Assembly: GCF_019175385.1 (NCBI RefSeq) | Contig: NC_083338.1 | Span: 68,270,712-68,334,711 of the forward strand | Source: Lycium barbarum | Taxonomy: Eukaryota > Streptophyta > Magnoliopsida > Solanales > Solanaceae | Direction of reading: 5' to 3' | Length of the DNA stretch: 64,000 nucleotides | In this document: in pieces, positions 1-11,240 of the stretch | Layout of the letters: the number at the start of each line of letters is the position of its first letter | Position numbering within the stretch: position 1 is the stretch's first letter | Program-made: the position numbers and the translations under genes | Notes under the pieces: generated by a model | Told to the model about the DNA's origin: nothing | The model's database searches: none | The model's input: only the letters and a program-made list of their open reading frames with translations

Positions 1-263
1 CCTGTGTACTTTGTAACTTCCAATATCATCAGTCACTTTCTTCTGTCGATGCCGTTCTTCAGCTGAAATCAAGGGTTAGTATAAGGAATTTCATTTCCTA
101 TGGCTTGGCTTTAGCACACGATCTTAGATATGAAAGAAAGGTAACATCCTAAATGTCCTGTAGCTTCCTGTTTATAGATGTGGTGCACAACACACCGATA
201 AACAAGACCCTACTAGACACGGTCTGTAGACACTCCGAGGACGAACTGCTCTGGTACCACTTT
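1..263 (-). mobile_element. Element A, 5' internal region (non-autonomous LTR element, leaves the window)
   Basis: This is the start of the interior of a minus-strand LTR element that continues beyond the left edge. It closely matches the D interior at 60799-61061 and the C interior at 29070-29330, read on the matching strand. The primer-binding site lies at 248-259. No gag or pol coding is visible in the part present. The short open frame at 153-362 crosses the interior/LTR junction and is not a gene. Confidence 0.8.
248..259 (-). other. Primer-binding site of element A (tRNA-iMet type)
   Basis: On the minus strand it reads TGGTACCAGAGC, one mismatch from TGGTATCAGAGC, the complement of the 3' end of plant initiator tRNA-Met. 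It lies four bases from the LTR end at 264, as expected for a minus-strand primer site. Confidence 0.85.
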
Positions 264-844
264 TGTCACGACCCAACCCCATGGGCCATGACTAGTGCCC
301 GACCTGGACACTCGTGTACATACCTGTTAGATATAGTCAAACTGAAGCTAAAATCAATATGAAAACTTGCAAAAGAACTCCAAGGGCTCATAACGTTATC
401 ATATATACATATATCCAAATAACCGGTCTCCTGGGGAGTCACAACTAATCAAAACATAATATGATACGCAAGTCGACAAGGCTGCCATAATATATCAACA
501 TGATACGCAAGCTGACAAGGCTGCCAATACATATCGTCACCATACGCAAACCGACAAGGCTGCCACTACAGACGAACATATCCATAGCACATCGTGTAGA
601 CACAGCTGAACAAAACTCATACACAACCCACACATATGTCTACAGACCTCTAAGAGTACTGATAGCGAAATATGACGGGACAGGGCCCCTCCGTACCCCT
701 GGATAAACATATATATATACATCATAAGATATGTACCAAAAGTATAGGCTCCGGAACAATGGAGCTCTCCAAGACAGCTGAGTAGAAGTCCTATGTTGGA
801 GGGTCACCAAATAGACTATCTGTACCTGCGGGCATGAAACGCAG

Positions 845-883
845 CCCCCCAAAGAAAGGGGGGTCAGTACACGATATGTACTG
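845..883 (-). other. Double hairpin, A LTR
   Basis: The first stem is CAGTAC/GTACTG (865-870 with 878-883). The second is CCCCCC/GGGGGG around an AAAGAAA loop (845-863). On the element strand an acceptor-like GCCCGCAG|GTACAG follows. Equivalent hairpins occur in the B, C, D, F, G and H LTRs. Confidence 0.6.
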
Positions 884-1108
884 AGTATATAAAGCATGAA
901 AAAAAATAAAGAGGATCATGATTGAAATAGAAATTACAGGAGACAAGTATGACTTTCAAAATACCAATACACTTGCCTTATAAAGTGTGAAACATGCATA
1001 TTGATATCATATATCATATCCGGCCCACTATGGGACTCGGTGAATAAAGTCATCACATACCATCCTTAGCGCCACAATCACATCATCATATCATCATATC
1101 ATCATATC

Positions 1109-1110
<2 letters not shown>

Positions 1111-1177
<67 letters not shown>
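1111..1177. repeat. (TA)n microsatellite in the A LTR
   Basis: An uninterrupted TA run of roughly 65 bases. It occupies the same LTR position as the longer TA run at 61914-62018 and the short one at 44776-44792. The ORFs of alternating Ile/Tyr seen here are artefacts of this run. Confidence 0.95.
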
Positions 1178-1178
<1 letters not shown>

Positions 1179-2835
1179 GTATCCCGGCCCTCTAGTGAGG
1201 GACTCGGTGAACAATGCAGTGAAACTGTGCATGAAAACGTATCCTGGCCCAGGACTCAGTGAAAGATATATTGAGGCATGCACGAGCGGAGTAGTGAGCA
1301 ACTATATGCAAACTAAATCATATCTGAGACTCAATAAAATAATCAAAATAAACCATCATCGAAAATCATGACAATAGTCATATCAAGTACCCTTCGAATG
1401 TCACAATGGATTATATCAAAATAGAACATCTGGAAACATAGACACGTATCAAGACACAATGAAATAGCTTTTGGAAATCAAGAACATTAGCCATCCTAGT
1501 GGCTCTAAGAATAGGAGCTTCTTTGGAGTCATATATATACGTCGTTTGTTTGTTTTAATAAAGATCATGCCAAAAAGAAGGAGGGGTTAGCTTTACATAC
1601 CTGTTATAGGTTAACCGTAACCAAGGTAGCTTCGTCGCCCGTTTAGCCTATTTAATATGAAAGTAACACTATCGTTAGTATACTATACTTTCTAGCTTAT
1701 AAATCTACAACCAATCACTTATAGGGATCATTCTTTAGTTCATATATTTCTTTTTTATTAGGATTTTGGTTAGTTAAGAACTCAACGGAAACCGGGCAGC
1801 ATTTCCCCTATATAACTCGTCTAACCCGAACTTCCAATTAATCTATTGTTATCACAGCAATACCAACAACAACAGTAATAGAAATATTCATATCAAATCC
1901 TTAAAATCCAACCCATAAACAACTCAAACAACCCAATAACCTTTCTTAATCCTTTTCCAATCCAAATCACTAACATCTAAGATTATACACCAAACAGACC
2001 AACATGCACTTTGTATACGATACGTTATACACTTCTTTCCTCCAAATTTAGAAGCCACATCACCAACAACACGACAACAACAAGAACAACAACACATGAA
2101 CATAAAACCACACTTTTAATCTTTCAATTCAACAATTCTATATAACAACTACATCTTTAATTATCATAATTCCTTCACTTTTAACACACCATCAACGACA
2201 CCATTAATACAATTATACCATGAAATGAGAAGATCTTACCTTAATTTAATCGGAGCCAATTCTACACTCACTTGCACCAATTGCACTATTTCTTCTTCCT
2301 CAATTCAATACCCAATGTCGCTATTACCTCCTTGGATGTGCAAACTACCTTGGAACTTTAGCAAGATATTTTTTTTTTAAAATGGGCTGCCATGGCCGAG
2401 AGCTTGGCAACCATGGGAAGCACCTCTTTTTTTGCTTTTAATCAAGTTGAAACTTGCAAATGATGATGACTAGCCAACCTTAGTCATTAACATATATATA
2501 TATATATATATATGTGGTGTCCCTCCATAGGACACGTGCCCCCCCCCCCCCCCCCTAATGACTCATCATTTTTCTTTTTCTTTTTTTTAATTAAATCGGT
2601 GGGGCCCACTTAATTATCTACTTTTTAATCTTTAATTAATCACTAATCCCCACTTAATAATCTAATCATAGTTAATTAATCTCTAATCTCCAATAATATT
2701 TCTATAGTAATTGAAATTTATAACAAATCGTGCACTAATTAAAATCGAGGATTAGAAGTCCTTATTTCATATCCCAAAAATAATCTCGTCCTTAGCTTAT
2801 GAATAATTCGACGTACAACAATATGGGGTATAACA

Positions 2836-3308
2836 ATACATACTCATATACATCCATAACAATCCATACACATGTCTTGAAGGGTTCGGAGAATCACAAT
2901 AACCTTAAACATAGCTAGAGAACTCACAAAGCTTCGACAAAACTCCAATCGCAAAAGTATATTCGTATCTTTTTTCCATCTTCTATATCATTAATAATAA
3001 TCTCAAATACTTTAAAAGGGCACTCACATTACCTCTTATACGTACTCATGACACTATTTCAAATCCTTTAGGTTGCCATGTCACCTCGGGATACTTAAGG
3101 CAACCATATATATATAAAGATATTCTTACTAACTCGATTAACTTTCCTTGAACTTTCTTAACTCGTTCATTTTGTCTTAAGTCAAGTAGCACGGACTCTT
3201 ACGGGGTGTAACAACATAAATACTTATAACCTCAAAAAAATCTTGTCCTCAGAGCTTATGTCGGTTAACTTACGAATAATCCAACGTACAGAAGTACGGG
3301 ATGTAACA
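2836..3308 (-). mobile_element. Element B 3' LTR (5'-most part on the element strand; split by A)
   Basis: This aligns with 10327-10804, the end of B's other LTR, including the shared stretch from ATACATACTCATATACATCC to GGGATGTAACA. The rest of the LTR lies left of A, outside the window. Its outer end on the element strand is TGTTACATCCCGTAC. No genes. Confidence 0.8.
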
Positions 3309-3344
3309 TCCTTCCCCCGTTAAGAACCTTCGTCCTCGAATGTT
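3309..3344 (-). other. B polypurine tract and PPT-adjacent stem-loop
   Basis: On the minus strand the purine tract AACGGGGGAAGGA directly abuts the 3' LTR. Just upstream lies the inverted repeat AACATTCG-AGGA-CGAAGGTT (arms 3325-3332 and 3337-3344, one mismatch). The same stem-loop sits in this position in C, D, F and G. Confidence 0.75.
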
Positions 3345-3404
3345 AAACTATTCTATAGAGTCTTATAAAAATTTTCGCAGTCTCCTCTATAGCTATACCT
3401 ACCA

Positions 3405-4432
3405 ACCTGCAGGCATAGGGAACAAGTAAGGATACTTATTCTTCATTTCATCTTCAGCTTCGCAGGTCATCTCTTCCCTATTATTATTTCACCACAATAC
3501 TTTGACGGAAGCCACATCCTTAGTACGTAACCTTCTAACTTGGCGATCAAGTATAGCTATGGGGTTCTCCTCATAAGACAACTTCTCTGTTACCTGGACA
3601 TCATCTACAAGAAATATTCTAGAAGGGTCACCAATACATTTACGCAACATTGATACATGAAAGACTAGATGTACCACTTCCAAATCAGATGGTAGGTCCA
3701 ACTCATAGGCAATCTTGTCAATCCTACGAACAATCGGATAAGGCCCAATGTATCTCGGGCTAAGCTTCCCCTTCTTTCCGAATCTCATCACACCCTTCAT
3801 AGGTGATACCTTCAGGAACACCCAATCGCCAATCTAAAACTCTAAGTCTCGACGTCGATTATCTGCATATGACTTCTGTCGACTCTGGGCCACCAATAAT
3901 CTCTCCTGAATGAGTTTCACCTTATCAACAGCTTGCTGAACCATGTCTGGGCCGATTAACTTAGTCTCGCCTACATCGAACCAACCGATAGGTGACCTGC
4001 ATAAGGCCTCGTAGAGTTCCATCTGGATACTAGAATGGTAGCTATAATTATAAGCAAACTCAATAAGTGGCAAATGATCGTCCCAGCTACCTCTGAAGTC
4101 AATAATACAGGCTCTCAACATATCTTCTAGCGTCTGAATAGTACGCTCAACCTGTCCGTCAGTCTGAGGGTGAAATGCTGTGCTAAGACTCACCTGTGTC
4201 CCCAATCCCTTCTGGAATGATCTCCAGAAGTTACTTGTAAACTGAGCTCCTCTGTCCGATATAATAGATGTGGGAACCCCATGAAGTCTCACTATCTCCT
4301 TGATGTATAACCTCACATAGTCCTTAGCTGAATAAGTAGTCCTGACTGGAAGAAAATAGGCTGATTTTCTCAGTATATCCACAATAACCCATATAGAGTC
4401 ATACTTCCGCTGAGTGCGAGGTACTTTCTAAT
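3405..4432 (-). pseudogene. Integrase and chromodomain remnant of element B (Ty3/gypsy chromovirus pol)
   Basis: Two open segments in one reading frame (4382-3834 and 3821-3489) encode the C-terminal half of a Ty3/gypsy integrase. The core shows the ISDRG aspartate and the QVERT glutamate with 35 residues between them, the second half of a D,D-35-E site. The segment then continues through the PRYIGPY module to a chromodomain-like stretch (YEENPIAILDRQVRR...). A stop follows 'RRRDLEF' and another interrupts the chromodomain near 3489. Upstream the frame can be followed only to about 4432 ([10 protein letters not shown]), so the zinc finger, the first catalytic Asp, RT and protease are missing. 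The protein is closely similar to F's. It is non-functional. Confidence 0.9.
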
Positions 4433-7400
4433 CTTAAGTAGCACTACTGTCTTGCTATTGAACTCCCTATACTTATTCCTCTTGCTAAAACTTTCATCTC
4501 GTCTAGTGCTAAGATTTCCCTTTTCTTGAGCTTCAGAATATATTTTAGCTCATCTTAAAACTGAATTTGTCCCCCCCCCCCTTTTTAAAGGATGTTTTCA
4601 TATACTGTAACCTCTGAGTGTTAACCATCTTTGATAGTCATCTGTCCGACCTTAGCGATCCTCCAACTCCTCTCTTCTATATAATGCCGGAGTTCTCTTT
4701 ATCGCATGGTTTAGCTTGTTTTCTCTTTTTTTTTTTGCTAGTTGAGTTCTTGTGTCAAATAAAAAATGCTTATACATATCGGATACAATCCTAACGGCTT
4801 CTTTACTGTCTTGTCACTTCTACCTCTCATGACTAGTAGTCCCCTAGGTTAATGAATTAATGGGGACATCGAAATTCATTAAGCCCCTTAAGGAGTGTCC
4901 GATTATACCACGCTCTTTTAGCCCTAGTCTTTCTCCACGACTACCTTCTTAATATCCTTGAAACTCTCCTTGCTCTAGGTTTTGAATTCCTATTTATGTT
5001 TATACTATACCATAGAGAGCTGATATTCAACACCAACCATTCCCACGACTCGTCCTTCCATTATCTTAGCTCATTTGTCTCATAATTCTCCTTAACTATT
5101 CGTTTGCATCGCAGCTATGCTTCATAGTCCTTCTAGTGTTCTGTCAGCTTTTGTCCTTAACATGAAATCCTCACAAAGTACACCTTTTCCTTTCTTCTTT
5201 TATCGAGTCTTCATCTTTCTTTATGATATTACAACTTGTGCACACACATACAATTTCGGTTTCATGATCGCATCATTGCATCTTTTACATAAATTTTGCC
5301 TTATACTTTCAATTTGTTTTCCCTTGGGCAAGCCCACTGATTCACTAACCTTCTCCTTGTTGTCGGCAACCACATAATTCTCTTTAACCATTTCATTGAC
5401 ACATTCTCCTTCCTTTAGTCCTCATAGTTTCCTTTACTTGTACAATGCCTATTTCCATTAGTCATCCTTTACTCCTGGGTTAGGAAGCTTTGGAGTGTTT
5501 CATTACGAGTGCGAATCCCTTTTACACTGAAAAAATCTCTTTTTTCCCTAAGTTCTCTTTCCATCTAGGCCTATACTGTACCATCCTGTCACTATTCCAT
5601 GCCCTTCCATCCACTGTTAGTCCTTCTACCCGTTTAACTCATTTACTCGCAATTCTTCCGACTATGTGTTTGTGTTGCAGCCGTACATCAGGTTTTCCTA
5701 TTGTCTTACCATTTCTTGCTCTTAGCACGAAATTTTTATAGTTTACACTCTCTCCATGCTTTATTCATCGAGCCTTTATCCGTCTTTCTGACGCTACGGC
5801 CGAATTGTCTTCCATACATGTTCCTTACATTTCATTATACTCCCTCTATGACCGAATCTCTCGGCCTTTACTGGAACTCTTGTCCCATGCCATTAATTGT
5901 TTTAATCGCTTGTGTCATCCCATCATCCTCGTTCTTATCTCGATGATTGATCGATTTCTTACAGCTAAATCGTTAAAGCATTCTGTGTACCCCCGGGGTT
6001 AAAGATTTCCAATTACTTTACTCCTAAATGCTCTTCTCCTTTCCTTATATTATAACATTGACCCTAAAGTTTATAGAATATCATTTTTGAGTTGCAGATC
6101 CGTTTTACTTCCAAATCATCTTTTAGGAGGGCTTCCTCTCTTCCCAAGGTGATTATGTCTGCTTGGCCGTGCCTTTAGTTCCTCGATTGCTTCTCAAGAA
6201 CTGGGAATCCCCTAACATTGTTACCGAACCTGTTCATTCTTCCTCACTTCCCCTTCAATCTTACTTACCATTATTTGTTCTCCTAATTCTGTACGTTCAT
6301 TTCCTGTCCGTGGTATCATACCCTATTTCTCTCACACCTACTCCTAAATTTTATCCAAATAGTCCCTTGCTTTTCCCGTCATTTCCCTTGGAAGCTTCAT
6401 TCCCCCTTATTTCTCACTTCTCTCGCCTTTTCTCAAGAAATTATAATCTCTTCTCTTCCTATATATACTCACTTTCTTCCTTTCCCCGATGTTATTGCAT
6501 TAGTACTTTTCAACTCTAACCTGCAGTAAAAATAACATTAACTTACCTTGTAACATTCGTACCATAATCGCCACTTGAACTTCGTTACCTTGTTCGATTA
6601 ATGTCTTCCATATGCTGCAATGTCGGATGCGGGGATACACATACCCGTTGGTACAACCACATATGAGATATAATACGCACACGCATATATTTTCTAACGC
6701 CTTGCTCACAAGTACATCCGAATACTTTTCAAACCTATCCTGATCCTAAAATTGTGATGCACCTTCCTTCTCTTTGCCGATCTAGTCCGCCTAATTCTTC
6801 ACGATCTTTTAGAGCTCTCATGTACTCCGCATACTCCAATTCCCCCTTAGGCTACTCTAATTGCCCATTTTCCTCTTATGTCTCACTTCGTAGGATTTCT
6901 AATACACTTCGCAGGAAGGTCACCCATCCTAGTATTTCTCTCAGCCCAGCACGCTTAACCTTAAAACTCTGATAAAATTCAGTGTGCTATTGCTGATATA
7001 ATTGTACCCACCTTACTGCATGACCTTCATCACCTAATCTCGAGCAAGTTGACATCCTAACAGATTCCAAAACATTCTCGTAACGCATCTCCCTCCGAAT
7101 TAGAAAGGATCTCTTATTCTTCCTACTACACAATTACTACCTTGGCCTTTTTCAATCCTCAATATCAAACTTTCACATGTATGTGTGACTACTTTCCATC
7201 CTAGATTTCAAAATTCCCTTGGTGACGAAAACACCTTGGTCGCCGTTACTTATAAATACTTGGTTGTCGGCCCCTTTGATTTCCGCTCACCGCTATTAGG
7301 TAATAATCTATAGCAAATGCACATACATAGGAAATTTCAATAAAGTCTCATATACCTGTAGTCGATCGGTCTCTAGTCTGATCTGGTGATCTATAAGGTG

Positions 7401-7480
7401 AAGTGTGCTCCTCATCATCGTCTACCCACTATCTGCTCGTCTGGCCTTCATCATCTCTCTTATCTGAGTCCGAGGAATGT
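4433..7480 (-). mobile_element. Element B interior, decayed non-coding part
   Basis: About 3 kb without a recognisable domain. The plus strand is pyrimidine-rich, so the element's sense strand is purine-rich, like the C and D interiors. Several ORFs of 60-120 codons occur (for example 5117-5377 and 6163-6519 on the plus strand). They run antisense to the element, are low-complexity Ser/Phe/Leu-rich and resemble no family I know. I treat the stretch as non-coding interior. Confidence 0.6.
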
Positions 7481-7841
7481 AGATAACCGGGAAACTCCTG
7501 GTTTATCGACGGCCAGGATAGGGGGTTGGAGTGATCCGTAACACTTACTAGGGTAGCTGGTCTAACGTAGTGCTCTGCCATAGGAGCAACTGGTACGGCC
7601 TCGGCGACCTCCTCTTCTGGTGTCCCAGACGAATACTCAGACGGATCTGTGTCATAACTGTCCCTTGGGGGGGGTCCTCCCTGGATATCAAAAACTCTGG
7701 AGGAATCATCGCTGGGTGCTACGAGGGGTCAGTCTCAATGGAATAACTGAGGCTCCTCCTACTCGGTCCTGGAGCCTGGGGTCCTGAATCTACTCTAAGG
7801 GCCTTCTTAGCACCCCCACTATCTGAAGCTGATCTCTTCAT
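7481..7841 (-). pseudogene. Decayed acidic 'MKRSASD' ORF of element B
   Basis: Read on the minus strand from the ATG at 7839-7841, this gives a protein starting MKRSASDSGGAKKALR and continuing to SYSIETDPS, followed by a TAG at 7719-7721. Further fragments in shifted frames read DSYDTDPSEYSSGTPEEE. They match the intact 193-residue ORF of element G (34153-34734) in order: MKR(S/T)ASD, GGAKKA, GPSR, SYSIETDPS, DSYDTDPSE and a PPE motif. A C-run near 7672 probably marks the frameshift. It occupies the position between the primer site and the rest of the interior, where gag would normally be. The function is unknown and I recognise no retroelement domain. Confidence 0.65.
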
Positions 7842-8042
7842 CTCTCGCCAGTCTGCACCTACCTACAGGAAAAAAAGTCAGAAGCGATCTTTCCTAGACG
7901 CTGGCTCTATCGCATGATCTAACACAGAAGGAAAGATGACATCCTAAATGACCTGTAGCTTCCTGTTTATAGATGTATTGCACAACACACGGATAAAAAA
8001 GACTCTACTAGACACGGTCTGTAGACACTCCGAGGATGAACT

Positions 8043-8054
8043 GCTCTGATACCA
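8043..8054 (-). other. Primer-binding site of element B (tRNA-iMet type)
   Basis: On the minus strand it reads TGGTATCAGAGC, a perfect match to the iMet primer site. It lies four bases from the LTR boundary at 8059. Confidence 0.9.
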
Positions 8055-8546
8055 CTTTTATCACGGCCCAACCCGATGGGCCATGACTAGTGCCCAAGCT
8101 GGACACTCGTATACGAACCTGTTAGATATAGTCAGACTAAACTAAGGATAGTATGGAAACTTGTAAAAGCAAACGATAGACTCACAACGCCATATATCAT
8201 AATGAACCTGTCTCCTGACGAATCACAGCTAACCAAAACATAACATAATATGCAAGCCAACAAGGCTGCCACTATATACAGAAATAGCCAAAACAAACCA
8301 TATCGACGTAGCTGACCAAAACCCATATACAACCCACACATGTCTACAGACCTCTAAGAGTATAATAGTGAAATATGACGGGACAGGGCCCCACCGTACC
8401 CCTGGATATGCATAAGTCTATATCAAAGGATCTGTACCAAAATGACTTAGGCTCCTGAACAATGGAGCTCTCCAAACAGCTGAGCAGAAGTCCTAGGCTG
8501 GAGGATCACCAAACTGAGTGTCTGTACCTGCGGGCATGAAACGCAG

Positions 8547-8582
8547 CCCCGAAGAAAGGGGGTCAGTACGAAAAATGTACTG
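8547..8582 (-). other. Double hairpin, B LTR
   Basis: Stem CAGTAC/GTACTG (8564-8569 with 8577-8582), and stem CCCC/GGGG around GAAGAAA (8547-8562). An acceptor-like GCCCGCAG|GTACAG follows on the element strand. Confidence 0.6.
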
Positions 8583-8708
8583 AGTATATAAAGCATGAAA
8601 TACTATAAGGAAGATCAAGACTGAATAAAAGATAACAGAAGGCAAGTATGATAATCAAAGATACCAATGCACCTGTGCCTTACGAGATGAGAATCATGCA
8701 TGTCTATA

Positions 8709-8905
8709 TCATATACCGTACTCGGCCCTCTAGTGAAGGTCTCGGTGAAATAATCATATATATACCCTACCCGGCCCTCTAGTGAAGGTTTCGGTGAAAT
8801 AATCATATATATACCGTACCCAGCCCTCTAGTGAAGGTCTCACTGAAATAATCATATATATACCGTACCCGGCCCTCTAGTGAGGGACTCGGTGAACAAT
8901 GCAAT
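8709..8905. repeat. 49-bp tandem repeat, four copies, in the B LTR
   Basis: The motif (G/A)GCCCTCTAGTGA recurs at 8724, 8773, 8822 and 8871, exactly 49 bases apart, with the same TATATACC...GGTGAAATAATC context. The unit contains the short inverted repeat CCCTC-TAGT-GAGGG in its last copy. The A, C and D LTRs carry one or two copies of the same unit. Confidence 0.9.
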
Positions 8906-10804
8906 GAAACTGTGCCCGAATACATACCCGGCCAGGGACTCGGTGAATGATGTATTAACGGCATGGACGAGCAGAATATCATGAGAAACCATATGCAACT
9001 AAGTCATCATCTGAGACTCAATAGAATTTTTAGAATGAACTAACATTTGAGAATCAAGACAACAGTCACGTCAAGTACCGCTGAGGACTAGAATTCGTTG
9101 GAGTCATAATGCAAGTGAGACTCATAAAATTATTTCTGAACTCCTTGAATAACCTGGGAGCACCCTCGAATGTCATTATGGATTATATCAAAATAGGACT
9201 TCAGGAATCATAGACACGTATCAGAACATAATGAAATAGCTTCTGGAAATCAAGAACATTAGCCATTCTAGTATCTCTAAGAATAGGAGCTTCTTTGGAA
9301 TTTATACGTTCGTCGTCTGTTTGTCTCATATAGACCATGCCAAAAAAAGAAAGAAGGGATAGCTTTACATACCTGACAATCTACCTAATCACCCAACGTC
9401 CACTCTTCGAGTCCATATTTCTACAATCACGACGATAATATCACAATTATACCATTTACACCACTTACTATCTAATTTGTATACGAATGGAACTTAATGA
9501 AATTCGGGCAACATTTCCTCTATAAACTGGACAATCCCGAAAATCCAATTCAATTGAATCATCAACAACATCAACGACAATACCAAAAATTAATATACAT
9601 CATAACTCAGCTAATCCCATCCATTTAATTCAACTAAAACAGCCCCCGATCCATAAATCTCAACACAACAACAAACGAGTTTATAACGTTATTTTCTCCG
9701 TTCTAATCCGTCAAAACTCTAAATAAACTTATTAACAATGAAAAAGCGACCTCAATCTTACCTTAAGTATGCAGCAACCACGTCAATACTCTTATTTTTG
9801 TCTGATTTTTAGCTCAAACTGAAGGCAACGCGACGTACAACGCTTTTCTCCTCATGAGCTTCGGAATTCGGGGCTCGGATTTTGATCAAAATGGCTTTCT
9901 TAGCCTAGAACTTCTCTCCCTCTCTCTCTAATGTTTTGGAAGTTCCTTGATGAAAATGACCAACCTTCAAATGAATTTTCTATATATAGTAATGTTAATG
10001 GGCCTCATGGGCCGAAATATACTCATGGGCCGAAATGCAAATGTTTGGGTCGGGTCTCAACTTGCTGCCCCGCCAGCCCAATTTGCATCATCCATAACTC
10101 CTTATCCCGATATCATTTTGATGAGCGGTTTGTTGAGTTGGAAACTAGACTTGATGAAATTCATTTTAAGCTTTTGAAACACCTTAAAACTCCTCATATA
10201 CTAGGAGATTTGCCTCCAACAATATTGGCTAAAAATCTGATTCGAGATTTTACTGAAGTGGTTCCGATTCATTTTGTTTAACTTCTAATCCTCTTACAAC
10301 CCTCATGAAACCTCTTATACATATATATACATACTCATATACATCCATAACATCCATACACGTGTCTCAAAGGGTCCGGAGAATCACAATAACCTTAAAC
10401 ATAGCTAGAGAACTCACAAAGCTTCGACGAAACTCCAATCGCAAAAGTATATTCATATCTTTTGTCCATCTTATATATCATTACTAATAATCTCAAATAC
10501 TTTAAAAGGGCACTCACATTACCTCGTATACGTACTCATGACACTATTTCAAATCCTTTAGGTTGCCATGTCACCTCGGGATACTTAAGGCAACCATATA
10601 TATATATATATAACGATATTCTAACTAACTCGATTAACTTCCCTTGAACATTCTTAACTCGTTCATTCTGTCTTAAGTCAAGTAGCACGGACTCTTACGG
10701 GGTGTAACAACATAAATACTTGTAACCTCAAAATAATCTTGTCCTCAGAGCTTATGTCAGTTAACTTACGAATAATCCAACGTAAAGAAGTACGGGATGT
10801 AACA

Positions 10805-11124
10805 TTTGGGAAGAGGGGCAAGTTTAGTCTGAGGTATCTTCGCCCGTGTGAGATTCTCCATGGAGTTGGTGACGTTGCCTATGAGTTGACTTGCCACCAG
10901 GCCTGTCCGGTGTTCATCCGGTCTTTCATGTGTCTATGTTGAAGAAGTACCATTCTGATGGTATCTATATTGTTCGTTGGGATTCAGTGTTACTCGATGA
11001 GAATCTGACCTATGAGGCGGAGCCGATAGCAATCTTGGATAGGCAGGTTCAGAAGTTGAGGTCCAAGGAGATTGCTACTATGAAGGTTCAATGGAAGCAT
11101 CGTCCTGTTGAGGAGGCTACTTAG
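10805..11124 (+). pseudogene. Integrase C-terminus and chromodomain of element J (Ty3/gypsy chromovirus)
   Basis: Directly after the B insertion the plus strand encodes FGKRGKFSLRYLRPCEIL, the GPY/F-type module at the integrase C-terminus. After a one-base frameshift near 10900 it continues as VHPVFHVSMLKKYHSDG and a chromodomain (YEAEPIAILDRQVQKLRSKE, then VQWKH), ending in a TAG at 11122-11124. Everything upstream was displaced to the left of B and is outside the window. J is a different chromovirus family from F, judging by its sequence and its LTR. Broken. Confidence 0.9.
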
Positions 11125-11204
11125 GAGACTAAGTCTGATATGCCCGAGAGATATACCCAATCGTTCGCTGATTTAGGTACTTTTTTTCCGTTCCACTTCC
11201 ATGT

Positions 11205-11220
11205 CGCTCGAGGACAAGCG
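11205..11220 (+). other. PPT-adjacent stem-loop of element J
   Basis: CGCTCG-AGGA-CAAGCG: six-base arms with one mismatch around the same AGGA loop as the C/D/F/G stem-loops, but with different arm bases. It lies about 20 bases upstream of the LTR start at 11241. The polypurine tract is degraded (TTTAATTGGTATCTGA). Confidence 0.6.
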
Positions 11221-11240
11221 ATTGTTTAATTGGTATCTGA

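Larger units (their letters stand above)
264..2835 (-). mobile_element. Element A 5' LTR
   Basis: It runs on the plus strand from TGTCACGACCC to GGTATAACA, so in its own sense it starts TGTTATACCCC and ends GGTCGTGACA, with TG..CA ends. On its own strand it holds a donor-like GTAAG (plus 2235-2239), the GGAAATGCTGCCC-type box (1786-1808), a second donor-like GTATGT (1595-1600) and the double hairpin (845-883). A (TA)n tract lies at 1111-1177. A CACGTG lies near 2532. The right flank (2836 onward) matches the inside of B's other LTR at about 10327, which shows that A inserted into B's 3' LTR. Confidence 0.85.
8059..10804 (-). mobile_element. Element B 5' LTR
   Basis: It runs from a mutated TATCACGGCCC (TG to TA at the end) to GGGATGTAACA. 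On the element strand it has a donor-like GTAAG (plus 9757-9761), the box GGAAATGTTGCCC (9501-9519), a donor-like GTATGT (9367-9372) and the double hairpin (8547-8582). A 49-bp tandem repeat lies at 8709-8905. The open frame at 9931-10281 is antisense, crosses promoter-proximal LTR sequence and has no recognisable domain. The right flank is the integrase end of element J, the target of B's insertion. Confidence 0.85.

Noticed and set aside
1110..1301. ORFs with Ile/Tyr runs at the TA repeats (also 61787-62157)
   Set aside because: They are translations of (TA)n microsatellites.
5117..6519. Several 60-120 codon plus-strand ORFs in the B interior
   Set aside because: Low-complexity, antisense to the element, with no conserved start context or domain.
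9931..10281. 116-codon ORF in the B 5' LTR
   Set aside because: It is antisense to the element, crosses promoter-proximal LTR sequence, and shows no domain or motif.
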